A DNA stretch of 64,000 nucleotides from Maritimibacter sp. (GTDB lineage Bacteria; Pseudomonadota; Alphaproteobacteria; Rhodobacterales; Rhodobacteraceae). How positions within the stretch are numbered: the first letter of the stretch is position 1; every line of letters starts with the position of its first letter. The stretch covers positions 310,001 through 374,000 of the forward strand of contig NZNT01000019.1 in NCBI GenBank assembly GCA_002695005.1, read 5' to 3'. Under the pieces are notes generated by a model. It ran no database searches. It saw only the letters and a list, made by a program, of their open reading frames with translations, and was not told the origin of the DNA. Position numbers and translations under genes: made by a program. Below are positions 56,666-64,000 of the stretch, one piece after another.

Positions 56666-58326
56666 GCAAGAACCGTTTGATCTACCTGCCCCTTGGCGGG
56701 GCGGGCGAGATCGGGATGAACGCCTACGTCTATGGCTACGGCGAGCCGGGCAAGGAACGCCTGATCCTCGTCGATCTCGGCGTGACCTTCCCGGATATGG
56801 AGACGACGCCGGGGGTGGACCTCATCATGGCGGACGTGTCCTGGCTGGTGGAAAACCGCGACCGGCTGGAGGCGATCTTCATCACGCACGCACACGAGGA
56901 CCATGTGGGCGCCGTCGGGCGGCTCTGGTCCGAACTGCGCGTGCCGGTCTATGCCCGCGCCTTCACCGCCCATCACGCGCGGCGCAAGATGGAGGAAGCC
57001 GGGCAGGACCCGGATGAGGTCATCACGGCGGATGCCTGGCCCGAGACCATCGAGGTGGGGCCGTTCAAGGCCGCCTTCGTGCCGATCAGCCACTCGATCC
57101 CGGAAAGCTCCGGAATGGTCATCGACACGCCGGCGGGGCGCATCGCCCATACCGGCGACTTCAAGATCGATCTCGAACCGGGGGTCGGCGAACCCTTTGA
57201 CGAGGCGCTCTGGGCCGAAGCCACGGGCGGGCGGGTGCGCGCGCTGATGTGCGACTCGACCAACGTGTTCTCGCTTCATGCCGGCCGGTCGGAGAGCGAG
57301 CTTGGAACCGAGATCGCCAAGCTGGTAGAACAGGCGCCGTATATGGTGGTGGCGACAACCTTTGCCTCCAACGTGGCGCGGGTGAAGACGCTGGCCGAGG
57401 CCGGACGCGCGGCGGGCCGGTCGGTCTGCCTTCTGGGCCGGGCGATGCGGCGGATGATCGATGCGTCGGTCTCGACGGGTGTGCTTGCCGATTTCCCACC
57501 GACCATCCCGCCGGAGGATGCGCGCGACATCCCGCGCGAGAACCTTATGCTGATCGTGACCGGCAGCCAGGGCGAACGCCGGGCGGCCAGCGCGCAACTC
57601 AGCCGGGGCAAGTACCTTGGGCTGGAGATGCGCGAGGGCGACACCTTCCTGTTCTCCTCCAAGACCATTCCGGGCAACGAGCGCGGCGTGATCCGGATTC
57701 TGAACGCTTACTCGGAAATGGGCGTGGACATCGTGTCGGATGACGACCGCTACCACGTCTCGGGGCACGCGAACCGCCCCGACCTCGAGCGGATGCACCG
57801 GATCGTCGGGGCCGAGACGATCGTGCCGATGCATGGCGAACACCGCCACCTGCGCGAACACGCGAAACTCGCGAAAGCGAACGGGTTCAAGTCCGTGGTC
57901 GCGGTGAACGGGACGATGGTGGACCTGACAGGGGCCGAACCGCATGTCGTGGAGCATGTCGAGGCGGACCGCGTCTATCTTGACGGCAAGGTCCTGATCG
58001 GTGCGCTGGACGGGATCGTGCGCGACCGGTTGCGCATGGCGATGAACGGCCATGTGATCGTCAACGTCATCCTCGAAGACGATGCCGCTCTGGGCGACCC
58101 CTGGGTCGAGATCATGGGCCTGCCGGAAACGGGCGAGAGCCGGGCGCCGTTGATGGACGTTCTGGAAGAGGACCTGGGCCAGTTCATGGGCCGGGCCGGG
58201 CGCAAGACGTTGCGCGACGACGACAAACTCGAGGAAGAGCTGCGGCGCATCACGCGCAAGGTCACGCAGGACGAGATCGGCAAGAAGGCCGAGGTGACGG
58301 TGGTGATCTCACGCCTCGAGGAATAG
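56662..58326 (+). CDS. rnj: Ribonuclease J
   Basis: A 554-residue metallo-beta-lactamase/beta-CASP RNase. The metal site is THAHEDHVGA near residue 75, followed by SHSIPESSGMVI and HTGDFKID, and the beta-CASP part has VTGSQGERRAA and SGHANRPDLERM. RNase J does 5'-3' exo- and endonucleolytic RNA decay and 16S rRNA maturation. Overlaps coaX by 4 nt and is followed by a set of hairpins. Confidence 0.95.
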   Translation: MSKNRLIYLPLGGAGEIGMNAYVYGYGEPGKERLILVDLGVTFPDMETTPGVDLIMADVSWLVENRDRLEAIFITHAHEDHVGAVGRLWSELRVPVYARAFTAHHARRKMEEAGQDPDEVITADAWPETIEVGPFKAAFVPISHSIPESSGMVIDTPAGRIAHTGDFKIDLEPGVGEPFDEALWAEATGGRVRALMCDSTNVFSLHAGRSESELGTEIAKLVEQAPYMVVATTFASNVARVKTLAEAGRAAGRSVCLLGRAMRRMIDASVSTGVLADFPPTIPPEDARDIPRENLMLIVTGSQGERRAASAQLSRGKYLGLEMREGDTFLFSSKTIPGNERGVIRILNAYSEMGVDIVSDDDRYHVSGHANRPDLERMHRIVGAETIVPMHGEHRHLREHAKLAKANGFKSVVAVNGTMVDLTGAEPHVVEHVEADRVYLDGKVLIGALDGIVRDRLRMAMNGHVIVNVILEDDAALGDPWVEIMGLPETGESRAPLMDVLEEDLGQFMGRAGRKTLRDDDKLEEELRRITRKVTQDEIGKKAEVTVVISRLEE

Positions 58327-58341
58327 CCGCTGATACAATGT

Positions 58342-58465
58342 GCGGGGCTGAAGCCCCGCGCAGGTTTTGCGCCGCCCCGGCTTTGCCGGGTCGCCGCGGT
58401 CGGGGGACCAGTCCCCCGGGACGCATTCGGGCCGAATGCGTCCGCCCCCTGAGGTTTCCGGAAAC
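58342..58465. repeat. Cluster of five perfect hairpins/palindromes after rnj
   Basis: In 125 bases: GCGGGGCT/AGCCCCGC (58342-58359), CCCGGC/GCCGGG (58376-58390), CGGGGGAC/GTCCCCCG (58401-58418), GGACGCATTCG/CGAATGCGTCC (58419-58443) and GTTTCCGGAAAC (58454-58465). They fill the space between two convergent genes. The set probably includes a terminator, though without U-runs, and looks like mobile small palindromes. Confidence 0.65.
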
Positions 58466-58474
58466 AGAGAAGGG

Positions 58475-59035
58475 TCAGGCGGCCGTTTCGAGTGCAGCGA
58501 CCGTCGCCGCGAGCCTGTCCGACAGCGGGCCGGGGCGGACCCGGGTGAGCGTGTCGGCGAGCTGGCGGTAATACCACAGGGTCCCGTCACGGCGCGCGGT
58601 GAAGCGGTCGAAGACGGCCGGGCCGTGGGCGCGCAGGTCCGTCAGGATCGCGGTCGCGTTGTGAAGCTTGTCGCAGGAGGTGACGAGGAGCGCGTCTTCG
58701 CCCTTGGTGGCGAGTGAGGCGAGGTAGCGGTTCTTACGGTCGCGCCACGCAATCCGGCTTTGATCCACGGCGTCGGAGCAGGCGAGCACGATGTCGGCCA
58801 CCCGGTCGCCATAGGTGGCGCGGATCATGTCGGCGGTTTCCTGTCCGCCCTGATCCTCGACCGCGTCGTGCAGCAGGCCCGCGATGGCCTGATCCTCGTC
58901 GCCGCCGTTTTCGATGACCAGCGCGGACACGGCCATCAGGTGTGAGATGTAGGGAATGCCCGAGCCTTTGCGGGTCTGCGTGCGATGCAGCCGCGCGGCA
59001 AGGCTCAGAGCGTCGTCGAAACGATCTGTCAGCAT
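58475..59035 (-). CDS. HD-domain protein (RelA/SpoT-hydrolase-like)
   Basis: A 186-residue HD phosphohydrolase. The metal-binding pattern is ISHLMAVSALVIENGG, then GLLHDAVEDQG (the HD), followed by SCDKLHNA. This resembles the stand-alone hydrolase half of RelA/SpoT-type enzymes (Mesh1-like), which cleave (p)ppGpp or related nucleotides. Substrate is not proven. Convergent with rnj. Confidence 0.83.
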   Translation of the reverse strand: MLTDRFDDALSLAARLHRTQTRKGSGIPYISHLMAVSALVIENGGDEDQAIAGLLHDAVEDQGGQETADMIRATYGDRVADIVLACSDAVDQSRIAWRDRKNRYLASLATKGEDALLVTSCDKLHNATAILTDLRAHGPAVFDRFTARRDGTLWYYRQLADTLTRVRPGPLSDRLAATVAALETAA

Positions 59036-59111
59036 GGGTTTTCCAGTGATTTTGGGAATGCGAGCGTTACGCTCACCCCGATATTGGACAGTCGGGGCAT
59101 GGGGGTCAAGG

Positions 59112-59137
59112 GGCGGCGCAGGGGAGCCCGCGCCGCC
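59112..59137 (-). terminator. GC-rich hairpin downstream of rhlE
   Basis: GGCGGCGC and GCGCCGCC (59112-59137) pair perfectly around a 10-nt loop, just beyond the minus-strand stop. No U-run, so termination is uncertain. Confidence 0.35.
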
Positions 59138-59143
59138 GGGCCG

Positions 59144-60634
59144 TCAGGAGCGGCGTTCCTCGAAGCTTTTGGCGATGAAGTCCGGCAGGTGGTCGCCCAT
59201 GCCGACCGGCGCATCGTCGCGGCGGCCACCGCGGCCCGACGATTTGCGGTTGCGTTGATCGGGCTGCGATTTCTGGCGCTCGGACGGGCGGTCCTGCGGG
59301 GCCTCGGCCTTTTCTTCCGGCGCGGGGGCCTGTTCAGGCGCGGCCTTGGGCGTGTCGTCGCGGCGGGCCTCGGCCTTGGGGGCGTCGTCCCGGCGCGGCT
59401 CGGACCTGGAGCGCGACCGGCTGCGCGAAGGTTTGCGCTCGGGCTTCGTCTCCGACTCGGCCGTCTCTGCCGCCGCCGGCTGTTCGCCGCGCGGATCGGG
59501 GATGACGGGAATCGTGGTTTCGATCAGGCGTTCCACCGCGTCGAGGTTTTTCTCGTCGCGCGGCTCGCACAGCATGAACGCCTTGCCGGACCGTCCGGCG
59601 CGGCCCGTGCGGCCGATGCGGTGGACGTAGTCCTCGGCATGGCCCGGCACGTCGAAGTTGAACACATGGCTCACGTTCGGAATGTCGAGCCCGCGCGCGG
59701 CCACGTCGGAGGCGCACAGGAACCGGATGGTTCCGTCCCGGAAGCCCTGAAGCACTTCCATCCGCTTGGACTGGTCGAGGTCGCCGTGGATCGGTTCGGC
59801 GTTATAGCCGTACTTTTTCAGCGACTTGGCGACGATATCCACGTCCGTCTTGCGGTTGCAGAAGATGATCGCGTTGGAGCAAGCCTCGCCCTCGCTGTCG
59901 ATGATCGCGCGCAGCAGGTCGCGTTTCTCGGTCGCCGCACGGTCGCGGCGCGAAGGCTTGAGAATCACGCGCGCCTGTTCGATCGTCTCGGACGCGGTGG
60001 CCTGACGGGCCACTTCGATGCGGGCCGGGTTCGACAGGAAGGTGTTGGTGATCCGCTCGATCTCGGACGCCATGGTGGCCGAGAAGAAGAGCGTCTGGCG
60101 GGTGAAGGGCACGAGGCCGAAGATACGCTCGATATCCGGGATGAAGCCCATGTCGAGCATCCGGTCGGCTTCGTCCACCACCATGATCTGCACGCCGGTC
60201 AGGAGCAGTTTGCCCCGCTCGAAATGGTCGAGCAGGCGGCCCGGTGTGGCGATGAGCACATCGACGCCCCGGTCGATCAGCTGGTCCTGTTCCTTGAACG
60301 AAACGCCGCCGATCAGCAGCGCCTTGGTCAGTTTCACATGCTTGGCGTAAGTGTCGAAATTCTCGGCCACCTGGGCTGCGAGTTCCCGCGTCGGGCAGAG
60401 CACGAGCGAGCGGGGCATCCGCGCCCGCGCGCGGCCCCGGGCCAGCATGGTGATCATCGGCAGGGTGAAAGAGGCGGTCTTGCCCGTCCCGGTCTGGGCG
60501 ATGCCGAGGACATCGCGGCCCTCCAGCGCAGGCGGAATGGCGCCGGACTGGATCGGGGTGGGCGTCTCATAGCCCGCCTCTTCGACGGCCTTGAGTACTT
60601 TGGGGCTGAGGTTCAGTTCAGAGAATTTTGTCAA
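59144..60634 (-). CDS. rhlE: DEAD-box RNA helicase, RhlE type
   Basis: A 496-residue ATP-dependent RNA helicase. Motif Q is FSELNLSPKVLKAVEEAGYETPTPIQ, motif I AQTGTGKT, motif II VVDEADRMLDMGF, motif III SAT, and motif VI HRIGRTGRAGR. The C-terminal 120 residues are a disordered Arg/Ser/Glu/Pro-rich tail as in RhlE, likely for RNA binding. Start is TTG 60634 with AAGGA upstream. It probably helps ribosome assembly or RNA decay. Confidence 0.92.
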   Translation of the reverse strand: MTKFSELNLSPKVLKAVEEAGYETPTPIQSGAIPPALEGRDVLGIAQTGTGKTASFTLPMITMLARGRARARMPRSLVLCPTRELAAQVAENFDTYAKHVKLTKALLIGGVSFKEQDQLIDRGVDVLIATPGRLLDHFERGKLLLTGVQIMVVDEADRMLDMGFIPDIERIFGLVPFTRQTLFFSATMASEIERITNTFLSNPARIEVARQATASETIEQARVILKPSRRDRAATEKRDLLRAIIDSEGEACSNAIIFCNRKTDVDIVAKSLKKYGYNAEPIHGDLDQSKRMEVLQGFRDGTIRFLCASDVAARGLDIPNVSHVFNFDVPGHAEDYVHRIGRTGRAGRSGKAFMLCEPRDEKNLDAVERLIETTIPVIPDPRGEQPAAAETAESETKPERKPSRSRSRSRSEPRRDDAPKAEARRDDTPKAAPEQAPAPEEKAEAPQDRPSERQKSQPDQRNRKSSGRGGRRDDAPVGMGDHLPDFIAKSFEERRS

Positions 60635-60830
60635 CGAGGGGTCCTTCGCGTGATTGAGCGGCTATCTGGCCGCTAATCCCCGCGCGGCCCGTTCGACCGT
60701 ATTGCCGAACATCCTGTGGGCCGTGGTCTACGCCGCCTTGCGGGAAAGGTCAAGAAATGTGCGGGGAACATGTCGAACCTTGCCGACGTTGTGGATTGGA
60801 CCGCAACAGTGACAGGCAAGGGAGACAGCC

Positions 60831-61250
60831 ATGATCAAGAAACACGGATCCGCAGAGTGGAGCGGCGGGCTTCAGGACGGCACCGGAAGCGTATCCACCG
60901 AGAGCGGCGTGCTCAACGCGACGCCTTATGGGTTCAACAAGCGGTTCGGGGACGAGCCGGGGACGAACCCGGAGGAACTGATCGGCGCGGCACATGCCGC
61001 CTGTTTCTCGATGGCGCTCTCCAACATTCTGGGCGAGGACGACATCGTGCCGGAGAAGATCGAGACCAGGTCGACCATTCACCTTGAAATGGAAGGCGGT
61101 CCGAAGGTCGTGAAGGCCCATCTGGACGTGACGATCAAGGCACCGGCGGATGAGAACAAGGTCATGGAAGCCGCCAAGAAGGCCGAACAGGGCTGCCCGA
61201 TCTCGCAACTTCTGGATTGTGAGATCACGATGGACGCCAAGGTGCTCTGA
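60831..61250 (+). CDS. osmC: OsmC-family peroxiredoxin
   Basis: A 139-residue OsmC/Ohr-fold hydroperoxide reductase. The two redox cysteines are Cys58 in AAHAACFSM and Cys122 in QGCPIS. The opening GSAEWSGGLQDGTGSVSTESG is typical of OsmC rather than Ohr. It reduces organic hydroperoxides using dithiols. GGGAGA precedes the ATG. It is divergent from rhlE. Confidence 0.9.
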   Translation: MIKKHGSAEWSGGLQDGTGSVSTESGVLNATPYGFNKRFGDEPGTNPEELIGAAHAACFSMALSNILGEDDIVPEKIETRSTIHLEMEGGPKVVKAHLDVTIKAPADENKVMEAAKKAEQGCPISQLLDCEITMDAKVL

Positions 61251-61275
61251 CAGCTCCGTCCATGTGAAAGGACTT

Positions 61276-61307
61276 GGGCCGCGACGGGGTGACCGCGCGG
61301 CCCTTTT
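61276..61307 (+). terminator. Intrinsic terminator of osmC
   Basis: GGGCCGCG (61276-61283) pairs with CGCGGCCC (61296-61303), followed by TTTT (61304-61307), 25 nt after the osmC stop. Confidence 0.75.
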
Positions 61308-61338
61308 CGTGTCCTGCCGGAGGTGGCGGCGGGAGCGC

Positions 61339-61767
61339 CTAGCTCTTGACCAGCTTCGCTGCACGCAGGATCGCGGCCTGCCAGGTTTCCGGGTCGTCCA
61401 CCAGTTCCAGCGACCCGATGACCGAGATCCGCTGGCCTTCCTCGATCAGCACCGGCTCGTCCAGCTCGACCTGGAGCGAGCCGCCGTGGTCGGAGGAGCC
61501 GCAGAACGGGCAGTCGCCCATGTCGGCGACGAGAAGAACGTCGCGCGTCGCCTGGCCCGGGTACATCGGCACGGCATAGCCGGTGATGCGGAACTCCTGC
61601 GCCCCGTCGCGGATCGCGGCCGGATAGGTCTTTTTCACCTCATAGGTGGTGTCGGTGATGATCTCGTCGATCTGGATTCCGCCCAGGAGCGCCCAGGGGT
61701 CGTCGTTCGCCGAGGCTGCGGCTGGCGCGACGATGGCGGCGAGAGCGATGAGACTGGTCGAACGCAT
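61339..61767 (-). CDS. Secreted DUF3299-like protein with a CxxC motif
   Basis: A 142-residue exported protein: signal peptide RSTSLIALAAIVAPAAASA, then a small beta-barrel-like domain with FRITGYAVPMYPG, a metal- or redox-type pair in GDCPFCGSSDHGG, and GQRISVIGSLELV. This pattern is DUF3299-like, proteins linked to periplasmic metal handling. The ATG at 61767 is chosen so that the signal peptide is at the N-terminus. Convergent with osmC. Confidence 0.78.
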   Translation of the reverse strand: MRSTSLIALAAIVAPAAASANDDPWALLGGIQIDEIITDTTYEVKKTYPAAIRDGAQEFRITGYAVPMYPGQATRDVLLVADMGDCPFCGSSDHGGSLQVELDEPVLIEEGQRISVIGSLELVDDPETWQAAILRAAKLVKS

Positions 61768-61860
61768 GTGTCTGTCCCCGGAAAAAATGACTTTCGCGCA
61801 CATCTTAACGCAGCGGCACAGTCGCACAAGGCCGGTGTCGACCGACGGCGGATATGCGCG

Positions 61861-62376
61861 TCAAAGCCCGTCGGACGGCGGCAGGTCACCCTCAGGGTCC
61901 GCGCCCCCCGCCAGCCCCTTGACCCGCGCGACGAGGAGCGGCTTGCCCGGTGCCTCCTGCCACAGGAGCGCGAGCGCGAGCCGGAAGCGCGGCGCGTTGC
62001 TCGCAATCTCGTCCAGCCGGAACAGAAGGTCGGCGCCATGCGCGTCCATCAGGTCTTCCAGCGGTCCGGCGGCGATGATCTCAACCTCCTCCACGTCGTC
62101 GCACAGCGCGAGCGCGGCGCAGATCGCGTCCAGCGCCGTCTCGGGGTGGTCATCGACAAGCGCGGCCATCAACAGGTCGGTCCAGTAGTCGGGATGCGCG
62201 TCGAACGCTTCGGTCTCATAGGTCGCGCGCAGGTAGTCGAGGTAACGCTCGGCGAACCGGCCCAGGGGCAGGTCGCCCTCGGGCAGGGTATCGGCACTCA
62301 CGCCGAGGCTGTCGGCCACGAGCGGGCGGGGCAGGGTGGTCGTTGCGATGGTGACGGTCTCTCTATACTCTTTCAA
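61861..62376 (-). CDS. Probable DUF6869-type hypothetical protein
   Basis: A 171-residue acidic, helical protein. Features are ERYLDYLRATYETEAFD, DYWTDLLMAALVDDHPETAL and IAAGPLEDLMDAHGADLL followed by IASNAPRFRLALALLW, a pattern I believe belongs to DUF6869. No catalytic motif is visible. The start is uncertain: TTG 62376 has no clear ribosome site, and a GTG about 20 codons later is an alternative. It is divergent from the GNAT gene with only 21 nt between. Confidence 0.6.
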   Translation of the reverse strand: MKEYRETVTIATTTLPRPLVADSLGVSADTLPEGDLPLGRFAERYLDYLRATYETEAFDAHPDYWTDLLMAALVDDHPETALDAICAALALCDDVEEVEIIAAGPLEDLMDAHGADLLFRLDEIASNAPRFRLALALLWQEAPGKPLLVARVKGLAGGADPEGDLPPSDGL

Positions 62377-62397
62377 AGGTCCATTGGAGGTGTCGCC

Positions 62398-62832
62398 TTG
62401 TCATCGGAAATTCAAGTGCGTCTGCTGGATATAGGCGACCTCGACCTGATCCTTGCCAGCGACGCTTTCGACCATCCCGCACGGCCCGACCAGACGCGGG
62501 CGTTCTTCGCCGCCGAGGGCAACGCGATCGTGGGCGCCGTGGCCGACGGCGCGCTGATCGGGTTCGCGAGCGGCACGATCCACCTGCACCCGGACAAGCC
62601 TCGGGCGTTCTTCGTCAACGAGGTCGGGGTGAACGAGGGCTGGCGCAAACGCAGTATCGGCAAGCGGCTGGTGACCATGCTGAACGACTGGGCGCGGGCG
62701 CAGGGGTGCGACGGCATCTGGCTCGCGACCGAAGTGGACAACGAACCCGCCCGCGCGCTCTACCGCTCGCTCGCGGCGCGCGAGACGGCGGGCGTGGTCG
62801 TCTACGACTGGGACGACGCGCTGGAGCCGTGA
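62398..62832 (+). CDS. GNAT-family acetyltransferase
   Basis: A 144-residue acetyltransferase. The acetyl-CoA loop is VGVNEGWRKRSIGKRLV, and the C-terminal strand WLATEVDNEPARALYRSL is the usual GNAT ending. It recalls small aminoglycoside 3-N-acetyltransferase I-like proteins, but resistance is not implied. Start is TTG 62398, since GGAGG lies 7 nt upstream and no ATG is available. Its end overlaps the next gene, on the other strand, by 31 nt. Confidence 0.82.
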   Translation: MSSEIQVRLLDIGDLDLILASDAFDHPARPDQTRAFFAAEGNAIVGAVADGALIGFASGTIHLHPDKPRAFFVNEVGVNEGWRKRSIGKRLVTMLNDWARAQGCDGIWLATEVDNEPARALYRSLAARETAGVVVYDWDDALEP

Positions 62833-63419
62833 AGTTCGGGCCGGTAGCCCGCCGCCAGCACCGCGACGGTGGGGGCCGGGGTCAGCACGGTGACAGGGCC
62901 GGTCGGGCGCGGACGGGGTGCGCCATAGCCTTCGGGTCCGAAGGGCAGGGCGTCGGTGTCGCGCAACACGACGGGCGTTTCATCCACGAGAACGAAGGTT
63001 CCGAACGGCAGGTCTTGAGCCAGCGCCTCGAAGCGCACCTGCTGGCGCCCCGGGCGCACGCGGGCCTTGTGCAGGGCCTTGTCGATGTCGGCCAGCGGGG
63101 CCTGGCCGTGGACCTCCCGCCAAAGCCCGATGAAGCGGCGATAGTCTTCGCGCCGGCACTCGCCGCAGGGCCGATGCCCGGCGGCCAGCGCCACCGCTTC
63201 GTCATAGAAGAAAAGCTCGGTGTATTTGCCCGGGGACATGAGCGCGCGCCGCCGTCCCTTGAACTTGGTCACACAGGTCACCCAGGCCTGGGTCTTCCAG
63301 CGCGCCACGCCGAGCGTCCGGTCCGCGCCATGCAGGATGCCCCGGTTGCCGAGAAACGCGCCGCGCAGGGGGACCGCGACGATCTCGCCCGTGGGCATAA
63401 CGCGGTTCTGAAGTGTCAT
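62802..63419 (-). CDS. Hypothetical protein with an Ada-like CGxC motif
   Basis: A 205-residue protein. The middle reads AAGHRPCGECRREDYRRF, like the zinc-binding methyl-acceptor segment of Ada N-domains, where a GHRPCxxC pattern is common. The rest has a basic WKTQAWVTCVTKFKGRRR stretch. No named family is recalled. It overlaps the GNAT gene tail-to-tail, and its upstream region is occupied by repeat copy 3. A nucleic-acid role is an inference from the motif. Confidence 0.65.
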   Translation of the reverse strand: MTLQNRVMPTGEIVAVPLRGAFLGNRGILHGADRTLGVARWKTQAWVTCVTKFKGRRRALMSPGKYTELFFYDEAVALAAGHRPCGECRREDYRRFIGLWREVHGQAPLADIDKALHKARVRPGRQQVRFEALAQDLPFGTFVLVDETPVVLRDTDALPFGPEGYGAPRPRPTGPVTVLTPAPTVAVLAAGYRPELHGSSASSQS

Positions 63420-63426
63420 GGCCTCC

Positions 63427-63472
63427 CTTTCCGGTCCGAAATATCCCGGGGGTGCGGGGGCAGAGCCCCCGC
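63427..63472 (+). repeat. Composite intergenic repeat, copy 3
   Basis: The box (63427-63452) is the same as at 24224, with G in place of A at one central position, followed by hairpin GCGGGGGC/GCCCCCGC (63454-63472) with a 3-nt loop. It lies between two minus-strand genes. Confidence 0.75.
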
Positions 63473-63481
63473 GTCTCGGCC

Positions 63482-64000
63482 TCACTCCCCGTGCAGTTCC
63501 TTGGTCGCCGAGAGGGTCAGCTCGGGATAATCCCGCTCCACCCGGTCGATGTCCCATTGCAGGCGGGTGAGGAAGACGGGGTCGCCGTCGTTGTCATATC
63601 CGATGTGCTGCTTGTTGGCGTCCACGAGCTTTTCAAGCTGCGCCTTCGGCCCCGACACCCAGCGGGCCGAGGTGAACTGCGAGGCCTCGAACCGCACCGG
63701 CAGGCCATATTCTTGTTCGATCCGGCTGGCCAGAACCTCGAACTGCAACTGGCCGACCACACCCACGATAAAGCCCGAGCCGATGTTCGGCTTGAACACC
63801 TTGGCCGCGCCTTCCTCGGCGAACTGCATGAGCGCCTTTTCGAGGTGCTTGGCCTTCATCGGGTCGCCCGCGCGCACGCCCTGCAAAAGCTCCGGCGCGA
63901 AGGAGGGGATGCCGGTGACGCGCAGCGCTTCGCCCTCGGTCAGCGTGTCGCCGATGCGCAGCTGGCCGTGGTTCGGGATGCCGATGATGTCGCCCGCCCA
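63482..64000 (-). CDS. prfC: Peptide chain release factor 3, C-terminal part (runs off the window)
   Basis: About 172 codons are visible; the 5' end lies beyond the right edge. The visible part corresponds to domains II and III of RF3: GDIIGIPNHGQLRIGDT, GIPSFAPELLQ, KALMQFAEEGAAKVF, then VGVVGQLQFEVLASRIEQEY, the standard RF3 C-terminal region. RF3 is a GTPase that removes RF1/RF2 from the ribosome after peptide release. The GTPase domain is not in the window. Confidence 0.92.
   Translation of the reverse strand, partial: WAGDIIGIPNHGQLRIGDTLTEGEALRVTGIPSFAPELLQGVRAGDPMKAKHLEKALMQFAEEGAAKVFKPNIGSGFIVGVVGQLQFEVLASRIEQEYGLPVRFEASQFTSARWVSGPKAQLEKLVDANKQHIGYDNDGDPVFLTRLQWDIDRVERDYPELTLSATKELHGE

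Overview
The window is high-GC DNA from an alphaproteobacterium, most likely a Rhodobacteraceae (Roseobacter-type) member. The evidence is the nuo operon broken up by small accessory genes, a ribonuclease J that follows birA and coaX, a DUF5337 and a DUF3422 gene, a Hint/RTX surface protein, and a full leucine-degradation (liu) cluster. I saw no rRNA, tRNA, insertion sequence, integrase or CRISPR array. The genus cannot be named from the sequence alone.

Layout. 1-4 kb: a class I glutamine amidotransferase-like hydrolase, a membrane-anchored cytochrome c, and an 810-residue NIDO/RTX/Hint protein on the minus strand. 4-8.3 kb: a two-gene molybdenum hydroxylase (iorAB type), a divergent TetR regulator with nested palindromes between them, and an SDR oxidoreductase. 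8.4-13.7 kb: an isoprenylcysteine-methyltransferase-like protein, pntAB, a tiny membrane-peptide gene between two terminators, a pilin-like protein with a Gly-Asn repeat tail, and an RsuA-family pseudouridine synthase. 13.7-18.9 kb: ornithine decarboxylase with a long leader, a DUF3422 membrane protein, a MetE C-domain protein, an AlkD-like protein and a PNPOx-like protein. 18.9-24 kb: glmS and glmU on the minus strand, then a phosphoglycolate-phosphatase-like HAD enzyme and a DegT aminotransferase. 24-35 kb: a leucine/isovalerate degradation cluster (isovaleryl-CoA dehydrogenase, both methylcrotonyl-CoA carboxylase subunits, methylglutaconyl-CoA hydratase, HMG-CoA lyase) mixed with secreted small proteins, a macrodomain protein, a methyltransferase and a GST.

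35.3-58.3 kb: one long plus-strand unit, nuoA-N, then birA, coaX and a ribonuclease J gene. All fourteen complex I subunits are present, with ten or eleven non-nuo genes among them: a P-loop-containing short ORF, a sulfotransferase, a membrane-anchored H3TH-domain protein, DUF5337, two lipoproteins, DUF4259, a carboxymuconolactone-decarboxylase-like protein, a secreted protein and a lower-GC zinc-ribbon protein. NuoE itself has a C-terminal H3TH domain clearly related to that of the membrane protein encoded just downstream. The biotin ligase can serve the biotin-dependent carboxylase encoded at 30.5 kb.

58.4-64 kb: an HD-domain protein, an RhlE-type RNA helicase, OsmC, a secreted CxxC protein, a probable DUF6869 protein, a GNAT acetyltransferase, an Ada-like CGxC protein, and the C-terminal part of peptide chain release factor 3 running off the right edge.

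No unequivocally new defence or mobile system is visible. The strongest leads are the accessory genes in the nuo operon (shared H3TH domain, sulfotransferase with a P-loop remnant, zinc ribbon), two very short genes with good translation signals (12197-12289 and 29391-29468), and a composite intergenic repeat (24.1 kb twice, 63.4 kb once).
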